Shown piece by piece: positions 52,659 to 63,444 of a stretch of 64,000 nucleotides of DNA (positions are counted from its first letter, which is position 1; each line of letters opens with the position of its first letter). Source of the DNA: Massilia sp. METH4. Its GTDB lineage: Bacteria > Pseudomonadota > Gammaproteobacteria > Burkholderiales > Burkholderiaceae_D. The DNA lies in assembly GCF_037094685.1 (NCBI RefSeq), contig NZ_CP146614.1:3224001-3288000 (forward strand), read 5' to 3'. The notes under the pieces are model-generated. The model was not told the origin of the DNA. It ran no database searches and saw nothing but the letters and a program-made list of their open reading frames with translations. A program made the translations under genes and the position numbers.

Positions 52659-54446
52659 TTAATTGGCGAATTCACCCACCGTCGGTTGGGTGGCGCGCCA
52701 GGCTACCGGCACGGTCACGGTGACCGTGGTTCCGCCGTGGGGGCGGCTGACGATCGAGCAATCGCCGCCAAGCAGGCTCATGCGCTCCTCGATGCCGACC
52801 AGGCCAAAGGAGCCGTTCTTGTTGCGGCTGCCGTCGTGCAAGCCGATGCCATTGTCGGCGATGATCATCCGCAGCGTGCCGCCGAGCTGGCGCAGTTCGA
52901 CCCGCACATGGGTGGCGCGGGCGTGCTGCTGGATATTGCTGAGCGATTCCTGCAGCACGCGGAACAGCGCCACCGCGCAGCGGTCGTCCACGTCCGGCGT
53001 GCCGTCCGGGTCGAGAACGTCGCACTCGATGCCCGAGCGCTTGCGGAACTGCGTGATCTGCCATTCCACCGCCGCCGACAGCCCCAGGTCGAGCACGTTC
53101 GGCCGCAGGTCGTTGATGATGTTGCGCACGCTGCGGATCGTTTCGTCGATCTGCTTCAAGGTTGCCGTGGCGCGCGCGTGCAGGCGCGGGTGGCGTTGCG
53201 CGGTGCGGCTGGCGAGGATATCGGCCTCGATGCGCAGGGCCAGCAGGTTCTGCCCGAGGTCGTCGTGGATTTCGCGGGCGATGCGCTTGCGTTCCTCTTC
53301 CTTGATCTGCTCGGCGTGCGCGGCCAGCCGGCGCAGCCGCTGGTGCGACAGTTGCAGCTTGGCCTGGCTGTCGCGCAATTCCCGCGTCATGTCGCGGGCC
53401 ATCTGCAGTGCGCGGCGGCGCGACGAGACCTGCGCATGGAACAGGGCATACATCAGCAGCGTGCTGACGAAACCGACCAGCGCGGCCAGCCACGGCAGGT
53501 AGACATCGAACGTGGAGAACAGGGCAGCGCGCGGTGCATCGAAGTAGGCTTGCCATAGCCGGCCATTGAAGTTCAGGGGCAGGCTCAGTTGCACATGGTC
53601 GTCCGGCGGGGCCTGCCCGGCGGCTGATTCGATGCTGTCGAACAGCAGGTGACCATTCGGCTGCCTGCTGTTCGGCGGCGTGCCGGCAACCGTGCTGTAC
53701 AGCCGCACGCGAATTTCGCGCACTGGCGTGTCGACCATGGCCGCTTCCACCAGGCGCGGCACGGAAAAGCCGATGCCGACCGAGCCCACGTAGGCGGCAC
53801 GGCGGTCCGCCACCGTGTCGAGCGGCATGTCGGCACGGTAGACCGGCAGCCGCAGCGGCATGCCGAATTGCGTGGGGGCCTCGGGCAACTGTACCGGCAC
53901 GCCGGAACTCGACAGTGCGCCCGTGTCGCGCGCATGTTCGAGTGCCAGTGCCCCGGCCGGCCGGGCCGACAGGTCATAGCCGAATTTCATTTTGCCGCCG
54001 TACATGGGTTCGAGCAGCGTGATCACCGTGTAGTAGGGCCGCCTGCCGGGTGGTGAAATGGCGAATTCCGGATAGCCGAGCTCGCGCAGCGCCGCGCTGC
54101 GCATCTGTGTCTCGAACGCGGCGCGGCGCTCATCGGGCACATACTGGGCGAAGTTGATCGTGGCGATCGAAGGGAAGTTGTGCGGAATGTCCAGGCCCCG
54201 CACATAGCGATGGAAACCCTGTGGCGACATCTCTTCGCTGGCCTGGAAGTGGCTCGCCGTGCCGCGCAGCACGTCGGTACAAGCCTTGATGCCGCCGGCG
54301 ATGTTGTACTGGATGCTGCGGGCCTGGTTGCGGAACCGCTCCAGCGCCTCGCTTTCCAGCGAATTGGACATCCACGCATAGAAGCCGGCACCCACCAGCA
54401 TCGACAGCAGGACGCCGCTCCACCAGGAAGGTTTAGCTTCGTGCAT
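52659..54446 (-). CDS. sensor histidine kinase, CHASE domain and NarX-type kinase (HisKA_3)
   Basis: About 595 residues. TM1 (SGVLLSMLVGAGFYAWM), a CHASE sensor (RGLDIPHNFPSIATINFAQY, MYGGKMKFGYDLSARP), TM2 (WLAALVGFVSTLLMYALFH), then HisKA_3 with His in ERKRIAREIHDDLGQNLLAL and HATPase (ADNGIGLHDG, FGLVGIEERMSLLGG). A NarL-type response regulator is expected but none is adjacent, so it is an orphan. Start 54446 has AGGA 4 bases ahead; the longer frame lacks one. Confidence 0.9.
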   Translation of the reverse strand: MHEAKPSWWSGVLLSMLVGAGFYAWMSNSLESEALERFRNQARSIQYNIAGGIKACTDVLRGTASHFQASEEMSPQGFHRYVRGLDIPHNFPSIATINFAQYVPDERRAAFETQMRSAALRELGYPEFAISPPGRRPYYTVITLLEPMYGGKMKFGYDLSARPAGALALEHARDTGALSSSGVPVQLPEAPTQFGMPLRLPVYRADMPLDTVADRRAAYVGSVGIGFSVPRLVEAAMVDTPVREIRVRLYSTVAGTPPNSRQPNGHLLFDSIESAAGQAPPDDHVQLSLPLNFNGRLWQAYFDAPRAALFSTFDVYLPWLAALVGFVSTLLMYALFHAQVSSRRRALQMARDMTRELRDSQAKLQLSHQRLRRLAAHAEQIKEEERKRIAREIHDDLGQNLLALRIEADILASRTAQRHPRLHARATATLKQIDETIRSVRNIINDLRPNVLDLGLSAAVEWQITQFRKRSGIECDVLDPDGTPDVDDRCAVALFRVLQESLSNIQQHARATHVRVELRQLGGTLRMIIADNGIGLHDGSRNKNGSFGLVGIEERMSLLGGDCSIVSRPHGGTTVTVTVPVAWRATQPTVGEFAN

Positions 54447-54679
54447 TTTTCCTGACAGAGGTGGATTCATGGACGGCACGCTGGGAGAGCTTGGTTCGTG
54501 GTCAAAATATAGGCAGTCGGTGTGAGCTGCGTCAAGAACAAAGCGACTACCGGACGTTAACCGTTGCGGTAGGCGCAGCCCTGGCCCCGCTGTCGTGGAC
54601 ATCCGTCAGCATCGGGGCGTACCCGGTCTGACCATGAATCATTGCTGCGCACCGGGAGCGCCCCGTGTCACAGTGAAGA

Positions 54680-54702
54680 AAAGCCGCCTCGCGGGCGGCT
54701 TT
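54680..54702 (-). terminator. terminator of glnS
   Basis: AAAGCCGCC/GGCGGCTTT stem, loop TCGCG, followed on the minus strand by TTTTCTTC. It lies 13 bases past the glnS stop. Confidence 0.75.
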
Positions 54703-54714
54703 CCGAGCGGGGAA

Positions 54715-56481
<1,767 letters not shown>

Positions 56482-56611
56482 GTACGCAGGCAAGGATTAG
56501 GGTCGATTGACGGCCATTTTACCGTACGCCGCCTTGTGTCGCGGGACGGCCTGCCGTTTTCTATAGGATAATTCCCCCTTACGCCCACGTTTTTCGGACA
56601 AGAGTTACCAC

Positions 56612-56905
56612 ATGGATAATTTATACAATGTGCTCGGCGTGGCCCCCAACGCGACCGAGGACGAGATCAAGAAGGTCTACCGTTCGCTGGCGATGCGCTT
56701 CCACCCGGACCGCAATCCCGAGCCGGGCGCCGACGCGCGCTTCAAGGCCATCGTCAAGGCTTACGAGGTGTTGTCCGACCCCGTCAAGCGGGAGGAATAC
56801 AACCAGAGCCTGAACCACCGGATCATCATCGATCCGGAAGCGGAAGCCTATCAATTGTGGCGTTCCGTTTTCAGCCTGCATGGCGTCACCATTCCGGCCG
56901 CGTAA
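56612..56905 (+). CDS. small J-domain protein
   Basis: 97 residues: [40 protein letters not shown] with the HPD motif, then [19 protein letters not shown]. The J domain fills residues 2-70, and there is no G/F or zinc region, so it is a type III J protein acting with DnaK. First gene of a five-gene operon whose other members I do not recognise. The ribosome site (AAGAG) is weak. Confidence 0.88.
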   Translation: MDNLYNVLGVAPNATEDEIKKVYRSLAMRFHPDRNPEPGADARFKAIVKAYEVLSDPVKREEYNQSLNHRIIIDPEAEAYQLWRSVFSLHGVTIPAA

Positions 56906-56930
56906 CCGTATTTACAGTAAAGAGTTTGCA

Positions 56931-57446
56931 ATGAGAAGAGTACATCCCGAGTTCGCCTTCCAGGCGCGCGAGCTGGCCGAGCAGATCGAGGGCATCCTCG
57001 GCGACCCGCCGGACCGCAAGAATTACCAGGCGATGACGAAGGCCCTGGTGTCCGAGTACGCCAAGGGCGGCGGCATCGAGGACCTGAACATGATGGCGTT
57101 CGCCCTGGTGGACGTGATCGACATCGCCGACCCCAAGGCCCTGCTGGCCGATGCCGAGGACTTCGAGTTCGGCGATCCGGCGCGCGTGTTCGGCGCCGTG
57201 TCGTGCCCGGCCGGCGAAGCGGCGAAGATGCTCGAGGCGATCGAGGAAAACCATCCCGACCTGGGCCGCCAGGCCATCGTCACGGCCTTCCTGCACAAGC
57301 ACCCGCGCATGTGGGACGACGACGACACCTCGCTCGACCAGCTGGCCGAAGGCGACGAAGGCGACGACGATGACGACGAGTACGGCCGCGGCGACGGCGC
57401 CAGCGAGGAATTCACCCAGATCTTTGACCAGGAAGGAGAGCGCTAA
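56931..57446 (+). CDS. unknown acidic protein, J-operon gene 2
   Basis: 171 residues. Helical core (FAFQARELAEQIEGILGDPP, YQAMTKALVSEYAKGG, GEAAKMLEAIEENHPDLGRQ) and a very acidic tail with many Asp/Glu/Gly between residues ~125 and 160. No motif recognised. Its TAA stop overlaps the ATG of gene 3 (TAATG). Confidence 0.7.
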   Translation: MRRVHPEFAFQARELAEQIEGILGDPPDRKNYQAMTKALVSEYAKGGGIEDLNMMAFALVDVIDIADPKALLADAEDFEFGDPARVFGAVSCPAGEAAKMLEAIEENHPDLGRQAIVTAFLHKHPRMWDDDDTSLDQLAEGDEGDDDDDEYGRGDGASEEFTQIFDQEGER

Positions 57447-58240
57447 TGGCTGATGAAATGGCTGACAAGAAGTCGAATCTGCCCGCGATCAGCAAGCAGG
57501 TGACGGAACTGGTGCTGGCCGGTTCGCTCTCGCACGCCGAGCAGGCGTTCGCCGAGGCGGCCGAAGAGCATGGCGACTATGCCGTGGCCGAGGTGCTGCA
57601 GAACATTCCGCCGCACGTGACGGCACTGCACATGGCCGGCTTCGACGGCGGCAAGATGTCGCTGGCGACCCTGCTGGTGCCGCCGAAGGCCTGGGCCGAC
57701 AGCCTGGCCTATATCGCCGCCACCTGGAACGAGGACATGATCGAGGACGACCCCGAGCGCATCGCCGAGTCGCTGTTCTCGCATATCCACGGCGTGGTGT
57801 TCGGTACCGAGGATGAAGACCGTCGCCGCGAACTGCTGATCGAGGCTTCCGCCAGTGACCATGGCGCCACCGCATTCGCCATCGTGTTCTCGCTGGCGCC
57901 AAAGGAAATGCTGGAAGTGGCTGGCGAAGTGATCTCGAAGGGTTCCTACATCACGGCGCAATCGTCGTCCGACAGCGATATCGTGCCGCTGGCCGTGGCG
58001 CTGGCGCAGGCCAGCGAGGATGGCTGGGACCGCGCGCTGTTCGAGCTGTTCCCCGAGTTCCGCCACAGCGCCGACCTGGCCGATGCCGAGTATTCGGACG
58101 ATCCCGACGAGGAAGAACCGGCCGTGCTGCAGCGTTCCACGAAGGAGTTGCTGTACCGGCTGCGCAAGCAGGTGCCGAGCACCCGTACCACGTCGCCGCG
58201 CGGCGGCCGCCGTACCATGGGCACGGGGATCTTCAGCTGA
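57446..58240 (+). CDS. unknown soluble protein, J-operon gene 3
   Basis: 264 residues. Helical with repeated Leu/Ala pattern (LVLAGSLSHAEQAFAEAAEE, YAVAEVLQNIPPHVTALHMA, SLAPKEMLEVAGEVISKG) reminiscent of tetratricopeptide/HEAT-like superhelices. A basic, Ser/Arg-rich end (TRTTSPRGGRRTMG). TGATG overlap with gene 4. Confidence 0.7.
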   Translation: MADEMADKKSNLPAISKQVTELVLAGSLSHAEQAFAEAAEEHGDYAVAEVLQNIPPHVTALHMAGFDGGKMSLATLLVPPKAWADSLAYIAATWNEDMIEDDPERIAESLFSHIHGVVFGTEDEDRRRELLIEASASDHGATAFAIVFSLAPKEMLEVAGEVISKGSYITAQSSSDSDIVPLAVALAQASEDGWDRALFELFPEFRHSADLADAEYSDDPDEEEPAVLQRSTKELLYRLRKQVPSTRTTSPRGGRRTMGTGIFS

Positions 58241-59112
58241 TGCTGCCGGCACTCGTACGCGAAAACCTGCCGAGACTGACGCGCGCGATCAAGCTGCTGC
58301 CGGGCGATACCCGCCCGGACGCGGCCGTGATCCTGGCCGACGAACTGGCCGGCATCACGGCGATGGTTGCCGAGAAGTTCACCAACAACCGCACTTCCGA
58401 AGGCATCCAGAAGGCCGTCAACCTCACGGTGGGCGGCGTGTCGCTGGGCCTGGAACAGCTGCTGACGGTGGACAGCGACGCGGCCGCGCTGGACTTCCTG
58501 ATCGATAACGGTGCCGAGGCGGCGTTCCAGGCGGGCTTTCGCCAGCTGAAGGACCTCGTCGCGATGCCGGAAGACACGCTGGTGGGCGAATACGACCAGG
58601 ACCCGGTGTACGCGCAGCGGCGCCTGCGCGACGTCTTCTTCGACATCTGCCTGACCGACCCGAACGCGAACTGGGATGGCCCGGCGCGCTACCAGGAACA
58701 GTTCAAGCAGCGGCAGGAGGCGCAGGCCGTGGTGCGCTTCGCGCAGTGGCTGCGGCGGCACAACAGCGAAGGGCAGGTCAAGGACGTGGACCTGAACGCG
58801 GAGGGCGTGATCGCGCTGGCGATCATCTTCGCCGCCGAAGGGACGGGGCGCATCGTCGCCCGCACGGGCCAGAAGGAGTTCGAGCGCTTCGTGAAGGCCG
58901 TGCGCGCCAACAAGCCCGACTTCGAGGCGGGCTGGGCGCAGCTGGTCGCCGCCGTGCCGGCGCAGCACCACCCGGTGCTGCTGAACCGCATCGACAGCTA
59001 CCGCAAGGGCTGCACGGTGCTGCAACACATCCCCGGCCGCACGGCGATGAAGACGCTCTTTGCCGAGCTGGAGAATTACGCCGGCTCGGAGCTGGATGCG
59101 GATTACGACTGA
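58240..59112 (+). CDS. unknown soluble protein, J-operon gene 4
   Basis: 290 residues, helical and charged. MLPALVRENLPRLTRAIKLL begins the N-terminal helical part; VRFAQWLRRHNSEGQVKDVD and QKEFERFVKAVRANKPDFEA follow. Ends LENYAGSELDADYD. No known catalytic motif. Starts in TGATG overlap with gene 3. Confidence 0.7.
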   Translation: MLPALVRENLPRLTRAIKLLPGDTRPDAAVILADELAGITAMVAEKFTNNRTSEGIQKAVNLTVGGVSLGLEQLLTVDSDAAALDFLIDNGAEAAFQAGFRQLKDLVAMPEDTLVGEYDQDPVYAQRRLRDVFFDICLTDPNANWDGPARYQEQFKQRQEAQAVVRFAQWLRRHNSEGQVKDVDLNAEGVIALAIIFAAEGTGRIVARTGQKEFERFVKAVRANKPDFEAGWAQLVAAVPAQHHPVLLNRIDSYRKGCTVLQHIPGRTAMKTLFAELENYAGSELDADYD

Positions 59113-59118
59113 CACGCC

Positions 59119-59664
59119 GTGATTGCGCCAGCCGGGCTTGCCGCAATCCCCGCGCAACTGATGCAGTCGCTCGAAGCGCTGCATCGGCTGGAACCCAACC
59201 GCTTCCTGGCCATGGTGCGCAAGGCCGGCACGCCGGCCGAGTGGTACGACGCCGTGCTGGCCCTGCGCTACGCCGCCAATTCCAGGGAGCTCAGGGATAC
59301 CGGGGATGACCGGGTGCACCAGCTGTGCGAGGACATCCTGCGGCAGGTGCGCCACATCGATGACATCTTTCGGATGACGCTGGTTCCCGCATCGGCCCGG
59401 CAGCGGCGCGACTGGGACCTGTCCGTGGCGCGCGATCCGCTGGCGAAGTATGCGTTCCGGGACGGCGGCACGCTGGAAATCAGCCTGCTCGACTCGTCGC
59501 TCGCCGGCTCGACACTGCACGTGCAACGCGTGTGGGATCACGTCTGCAACTTCGGCGGCTCCTGGACCGGCTTTTACATCACCCTCGACCCCACGCAAGC
59601 CGCCGACTGGCAAGCCCGCCGCACCCGGCTGCACAACCTGGAACACGCCATCGAAACCCGGTGA
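59119..59664 (+). CDS. unknown protein, J-operon gene 5
   Basis: 181 residues from GTG 59119, six bases after the stop of gene 4. MQSLEALHRLEPNRFLAMVR, DRVHQLCEDILRQVRHIDDI and LEISLLDSSLAGSTLHVQRV show an alpha/beta mix. Not recognised. The last codons ACC CGG TGA come from the palindrome repeat at 59656, so the C-terminus was probably shaped by the repeat. Confidence 0.65.
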   Translation: MIAPAGLAAIPAQLMQSLEALHRLEPNRFLAMVRKAGTPAEWYDAVLALRYAANSRELRDTGDDRVHQLCEDILRQVRHIDDIFRMTLVPASARQRRDWDLSVARDPLAKYAFRDGGTLEISLLDSSLAGSTLHVQRVWDHVCNFGGSWTGFYITLDPTQAADWQARRTRLHNLEHAIETR

Positions 59665-59755
59665 CAGGCACCCGGTTCTTGGAAACATTTCTCGAGAACC
59701 GGTGACAGGCACCCGGTTTTTGGAAACATTTCTCAGGGGCCGGTGCCTGTCACCG
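59656..59755. repeat. dispersed palindromes GGTGACAGGCACC, two direct plus one inverted
   Basis: Two direct ~41-base units start at 59656 and 59698 (each with CCGGTGACAGGCACCCGGTT and GGAAACATTTCTC), followed by an inverted core GGTGCCTGTCACC at 59742-59754. They lie between the J-operon end and a convergent LysR gene and supply the stop codon of the former. Confidence 0.85.
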
Positions 59756-59767
59756 AATTTTCGGCAA

Positions 59768-60661
59768 TTATTCCTCGGCGGCGGTTCTTGCGAGGGCGAT
59801 GAACGCTTCGGCCAGCGGGCTGCTGCCTTCGCTGCGCCGGGCGAGCATCAGCGCGGTGGTTGCCTGCGGGTCGGCCAGCGGGCGGTACACGACGCCTTCC
59901 ATGTGGATGCCCTCGAATGAGCTCGGCAGCACCGAGATGCCGCAGCCGGCCGCGACCAGGCCGATGATGGTGGAGGCTTCGCCCGCTTCCATGGCGATCT
60001 GCGGGGTGAAACCGGCGGCGCGGCACATGCGGAACAGTTGCGGGTGGATGCCCGTGCCGGCGTCCTTCGGGAAGATCACGAACGGCAAGCCTTCCAGGTC
60101 TTTCACCGTGATGGTCTCCATCGCCGCGATCGGCCAGTCCGCCGGCAGCACGAGGCGCAGCGGGTCGTGGCGCAAGGTCGTGAGGGTGATGGTTTCCGGG
60201 ATCGCCACGCTGACGGTGCGCACGAAACCCAGGTCCAGCTCGCGCGCTTCCAGTTTCTCCAGCTGGTGCAGGGTCGCCATTTCATGGAACGTCAGCAATA
60301 CACCCGGGTACTGCTGGCGGTAGCGCCGCACCACGGTGGCGAACAGCGACGTGAAGGGCGTGGAGAACGTGAACCCGACGCGCAATTCGCCGGCCTCGCC
60401 CCGCTGGGCGCGCCGCGCGGTTTCCTTGGCCTGTTCGGACAGCGCCAGCACGCGCCGCGCATCGGCCAGGAACAGCTTGCCCGCCTCCGTGAGCCGCACC
60501 CAGCGCTTGCTGCGCTCGAACAGCCGCGCGCCCACCTCGTGCTCCAGAGCCTGGATCTGCTGCGAGAGCGGCGGCTGGCCGATGTGCAGCCGCTCGGCCG
60601 CGCGCGTGAAGCTCAACTCCTCGGCCACGGCGACGAAATAACGCAGGTGACGCAGTTCCAT
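59768..60661 (-). CDS. LysR-family transcriptional regulator
   Basis: 297 residues. HTH MELRHLRYFVAVAEELSFTR and AAERLHIGQPPLSQQIQALE, then the effector domain (GELRVGFTFSTPFTSLFATV, LVLPADWPIAAMETITVKDL). The sequence is close to the BenM/CatM-like LysR group. It diverges from an MFS gene and probably controls it. Confidence 0.92.
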   Translation of the reverse strand: MELRHLRYFVAVAEELSFTRAAERLHIGQPPLSQQIQALEHEVGARLFERSKRWVRLTEAGKLFLADARRVLALSEQAKETARRAQRGEAGELRVGFTFSTPFTSLFATVVRRYRQQYPGVLLTFHEMATLHQLEKLEARELDLGFVRTVSVAIPETITLTTLRHDPLRLVLPADWPIAAMETITVKDLEGLPFVIFPKDAGTGIHPQLFRMCRAAGFTPQIAMEAGEASTIIGLVAAGCGISVLPSSFEGIHMEGVVYRPLADPQATTALMLARRSEGSSPLAEAFIALARTAAEE

Positions 60662-60759
60662 GTTATCGCTTAAAAATATTAATGACGACTCAAATATATA
60701 TTGGACAGTAATACCGGGCAATCCTACCATCGGCCCATCGTCGTTGAAAGTGAGCCGCC
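60662..60759. promoter_or_regulatory. AT-rich divergent control region of LysR/MFS
   Basis: Contains TTAAAAATATTAA (13-base palindrome) and AAATATATATT in an otherwise GC-rich setting, likely the LysR binding and melting region for both promoters. Confidence 0.4.
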
Positions 60760-61971
60760 ATGGAGCGCATTTCCCCCGCCAGCCCCGCCTTCAAGCGCAC
60801 CAACCGCGCGCTGTTCTTCGGGGGCTTTTCCTGTTTCGCCCTGCTGTACTGCGTGCAGCCGCTGATGCCCCTGCTGGCGCACCAGTTCGCATTGACACCG
60901 GCGCAGAGCAGCCTGTCGCTGTCGGTCTCGACAGGGGCGCTGGCGGTGTCGCTGCTGCTGTCGTCGATCGTCTCCGACCGCATGGGCCGCAAGGGCCTGA
61001 TGGTCGCGGCGCTGTTCCTGGCCGCCGTGATGACGCTCGTCTGCGCGCTGGCGCACAATTACCCGCAGCTGCTGGCGGCGCGGGCGCTGCTGGGTTTCGG
61101 CCTGGGCGGCATGCCGGCCATCGCCATGGCTTACCTGAGCGAGGAAATCGAGCCGGAATCGCTGGGCCTGTCGATGGGCCTGTACATCAGCGGCAGCGCG
61201 TTCGGCGGCATGCTGGGGCGCGTCGTCACGTCCACGCTCTCCGACATGTTCAGCTGGCGGATCGCGATGGCGGCGATGGGCGTTGCCGGGCTGTACGCGG
61301 CATGGGAATTCTGGCGCAGCCTGCCGGCATCGCGCAATTTCCGGCCGGCGCAGGGCGGCCTGGCCGGCATGGCGGCCGGCTTGCGCCGCCACTTCGCCGA
61401 CGACGGGCTGCCATGGCTGTTCGTGCTGGCCTTCCTGCTGATGGGCTGCTTCGTCAGCGCCTATAACTTCATCGGCTTCCGGCTGCTGGACGAGCCGTTC
61501 TCGCTGCGCCAGGGCATCGTGGGCGGCATTTCCTTCCTGTACCTGCTGGGCATCTACAGTTCCGTGTGGGCCGGGCGGTTGGCCGACCGGCTGGGGCGCC
61601 GCAAGGTGCTGTGGGCCACCATGTCGGCGATGCTGGCCGGCCTGCTGCTCACGCTGGCGAACAACCTGGTGGCGATCGTGGCTGGCATGGCACTGTTCAC
61701 GTTCGCGTTCTTCGCCTCGCATTCGATGGCGAGCAGCTGGGTGGGCCGGCGAGCGCGGACGCCGCAGGCACTGGCCTCGGCGCTGTACCTGTTCTTCTAT
61801 TACCTGGGATCGAGCGTGGCGGGCTGGCTGTGCGGCCTGCTGTGGGCGCACGGCGGCTGGCCGGGCGTCGTGGCCCTGCTGGCGACGCTGCTGGCGGCGG
61901 GACTGCTGATCGCCTTGCGCCTGCGCCGTCTGGCCCCGCTGGCCTCGCCCCTGGAGGCGCAGCCGGCATGA
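60760..61971 (+). CDS. MFS transporter (YnfM-like)
   Basis: 403 residues with 12 TM segments. GGFSCFALLYCVQPLMPLLA, LLSSIVSDRMGRKGLMVAA (motif A) and GLGGMPAIAMAYLSEEIEP match the YnfM/arabinose-efflux-like group. Divergent from the LysR gene, whose product likely regulates it. Substrate unknown. Confidence 0.9.
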   Translation: MERISPASPAFKRTNRALFFGGFSCFALLYCVQPLMPLLAHQFALTPAQSSLSLSVSTGALAVSLLLSSIVSDRMGRKGLMVAALFLAAVMTLVCALAHNYPQLLAARALLGFGLGGMPAIAMAYLSEEIEPESLGLSMGLYISGSAFGGMLGRVVTSTLSDMFSWRIAMAAMGVAGLYAAWEFWRSLPASRNFRPAQGGLAGMAAGLRRHFADDGLPWLFVLAFLLMGCFVSAYNFIGFRLLDEPFSLRQGIVGGISFLYLLGIYSSVWAGRLADRLGRRKVLWATMSAMLAGLLLTLANNLVAIVAGMALFTFAFFASHSMASSWVGRRARTPQALASALYLFFYYLGSSVAGWLCGLLWAHGGWPGVVALLATLLAAGLLIALRLRRLAPLASPLEAQPA

Positions 61972-62094
61972 CGCCGAACGTTGAGCCTCCTCAAGGATAA
62001 GGCAGGCTCAGGCAACCTTCCGCCCGCATCCCCCTCCAAGCATCAGCGGGGCAAGCACTGCCGCATCCAATGCGACCAACCACGGAGGGGAATC

Positions 62095-62430
62095 ATGGAG
62101 GGGAATATGGGAGAACAGGAAATCAGAAGCCGCCTCAACAGCATTAGGCTCGCCGTTGCCCAGGCCGCCCAGGCGCTGTCCGCAGAGCGCGTGCTGCCGG
62201 GCGAACTGCGCGATTACATCCAGAAGCTGGACCGGCAATCGGACCGCATCACGGAAATCCTGGCGCTGCGCGATCCCGCGCGTATCGCCCGGCTGATCGA
62301 CGACATGGAACTCCTGGGCGCGCGCGCGCTGCGCGTATGCAGCAGCGGCCTGCCACTGTCGGGCCAGATGAAATCGGCGGTCAACAATATGCACAGCGAA
62401 TTGGTCGAGTTCAAGCAACACCTGCACTGA
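62095..62430 (+). CDS. small helical hypothetical protein
   Basis: 111 residues (or 107 from ATG 62107; both ATGs follow a GGAGGGGAAT site). Almost entirely amphipathic helices: RLNSIRLAVAQAAQALSAER, LPGELRDYIQKLDRQSDRIT, LARDPARIARLIDDMELLG-type pattern, MKSAVNNMHSELVEFKQHLH. Looks like a small coiled-coil protein. Not recognised. Confidence 0.65.
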   Translation: MEGNMGEQEIRSRLNSIRLAVAQAAQALSAERVLPGELRDYIQKLDRQSDRITEILALRDPARIARLIDDMELLGARALRVCSSGLPLSGQMKSAVNNMHSELVEFKQHLH

Positions 62431-62522
62431 GTTGGGGCGACGGCGCCGGGGCCCGCTGTGTGTCTTCCACGGGCCAGCGCCGCGGCCAACCCCGAGCCGC
62501 GACCGCAACCGGCGCCTTACAG

Positions 62523-62553
62523 GGCCGCTTCGAACGTGAAGCGGCCTTTTTTT
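62523..62553 (+). terminator. rho-independent terminator
   Basis: GGCCGCTTC (62523-62531) pairs with GAAGCGGCC (62538-62546), followed by seven Ts. About 90 bases past the small helical gene and before the next gene. Confidence 0.9.
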
Positions 62554-62598
62554 GCCCGTTTTTCGGTGCCAGGGGCTGCCGCATGGTAGTGTGCACCC

Positions 62599-63342
62599 AT
62601 GTGGCCCTATCCAACCATGATCGCGCACCGCGGCGGCGGCACGACCGCCCCGGAAAACACCATCGCCGCGCTGGACGCCGGCCTGCGTCACGGCTACCGC
62701 GCCGTCGAGTTCGACGTGATGCTGTCGCGCGACGGCATCGGCGTCGTCATGCACGACCCCGACTTCGGCCGCACGGTACCGGGCCCCGGCACCGTGGCCG
62801 GCCTGGACGCCGCCGATATTGCCAGGCTCGACGCCGGCAGCTGGTTCGGCCCGGAGTACGCGGGCGAGCCCGTGCCGCTGTTCGTGCCGTTCGCCGAGTA
62901 CTGCAAGGCCCACGGTATCTGGATGAACGTGGAAATCAAGCCGGCGCCCGGCCACGACGAAGCCACCGGCCGCCACGTGGCCGACACCGTGCGCCAGCTG
63001 TTCCCGCAGGAGAGCGACGCGGCGCGGCTGCCGCTGCTGTCGTCGTTCAGCGCCACCGCGCTGCGTGCCGCCCGCGCGGCCGCGCCGGAACTGCCGCGCG
63101 CGATCGCCTTCGAAGGCTTGCCGGCCGACTGGGAAGGGCAGGCGCGCGAGCTGGGCGTGCTGTCGGTGCACGTCGACCACAGGCAACTGGCGCCCGGGCA
63201 GGCGCGGGCCGTGAAATCGGCCGGCTTCGGCCTGTTCTGCTACACCGTCAACGACCCGGAACGCGCGCGCACCCTGCTGGGGTGGGGCGTCGACGCGATC
63301 TGCACCGACCGGATCGACCTGATTTCGGCCGATTTCCGCTGA
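62599..63342 (+). CDS. ugpQ: glycerophosphodiester phosphodiesterase (UgpQ-like)
   Basis: 247 residues. IAHRGGGTTAPENTIAALDA (HRG and PENT motif), FDVMLSRDGIGVVMHDPDF (Glu/Asp metal site with HD), WMNVEIKPAPG and CYTVNDPERARTLLGWG are diagnostic. It cleaves glycerophosphodiesters to glycerol-3-phosphate and alcohol in the cytoplasm (no signal peptide). The ugp transporter genes are not in the window. Confidence 0.92.
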   Translation: MWPYPTMIAHRGGGTTAPENTIAALDAGLRHGYRAVEFDVMLSRDGIGVVMHDPDFGRTVPGPGTVAGLDAADIARLDAGSWFGPEYAGEPVPLFVPFAEYCKAHGIWMNVEIKPAPGHDEATGRHVADTVRQLFPQESDAARLPLLSSFSATALRAARAAAPELPRAIAFEGLPADWEGQARELGVLSVHVDHRQLAPGQARAVKSAGFGLFCYTVNDPERARTLLGWGVDAICTDRIDLISADFR

Positions 63343-63444
63343 AACTGCCGAATCCGGCGGCCATCCTGCCGGAAATACATTCACGTATAATCAGCGTTTC
63401 GCATACAGCCAGGGCGCGCGCGCCCGCCTTCAGCCTGCATTTAG

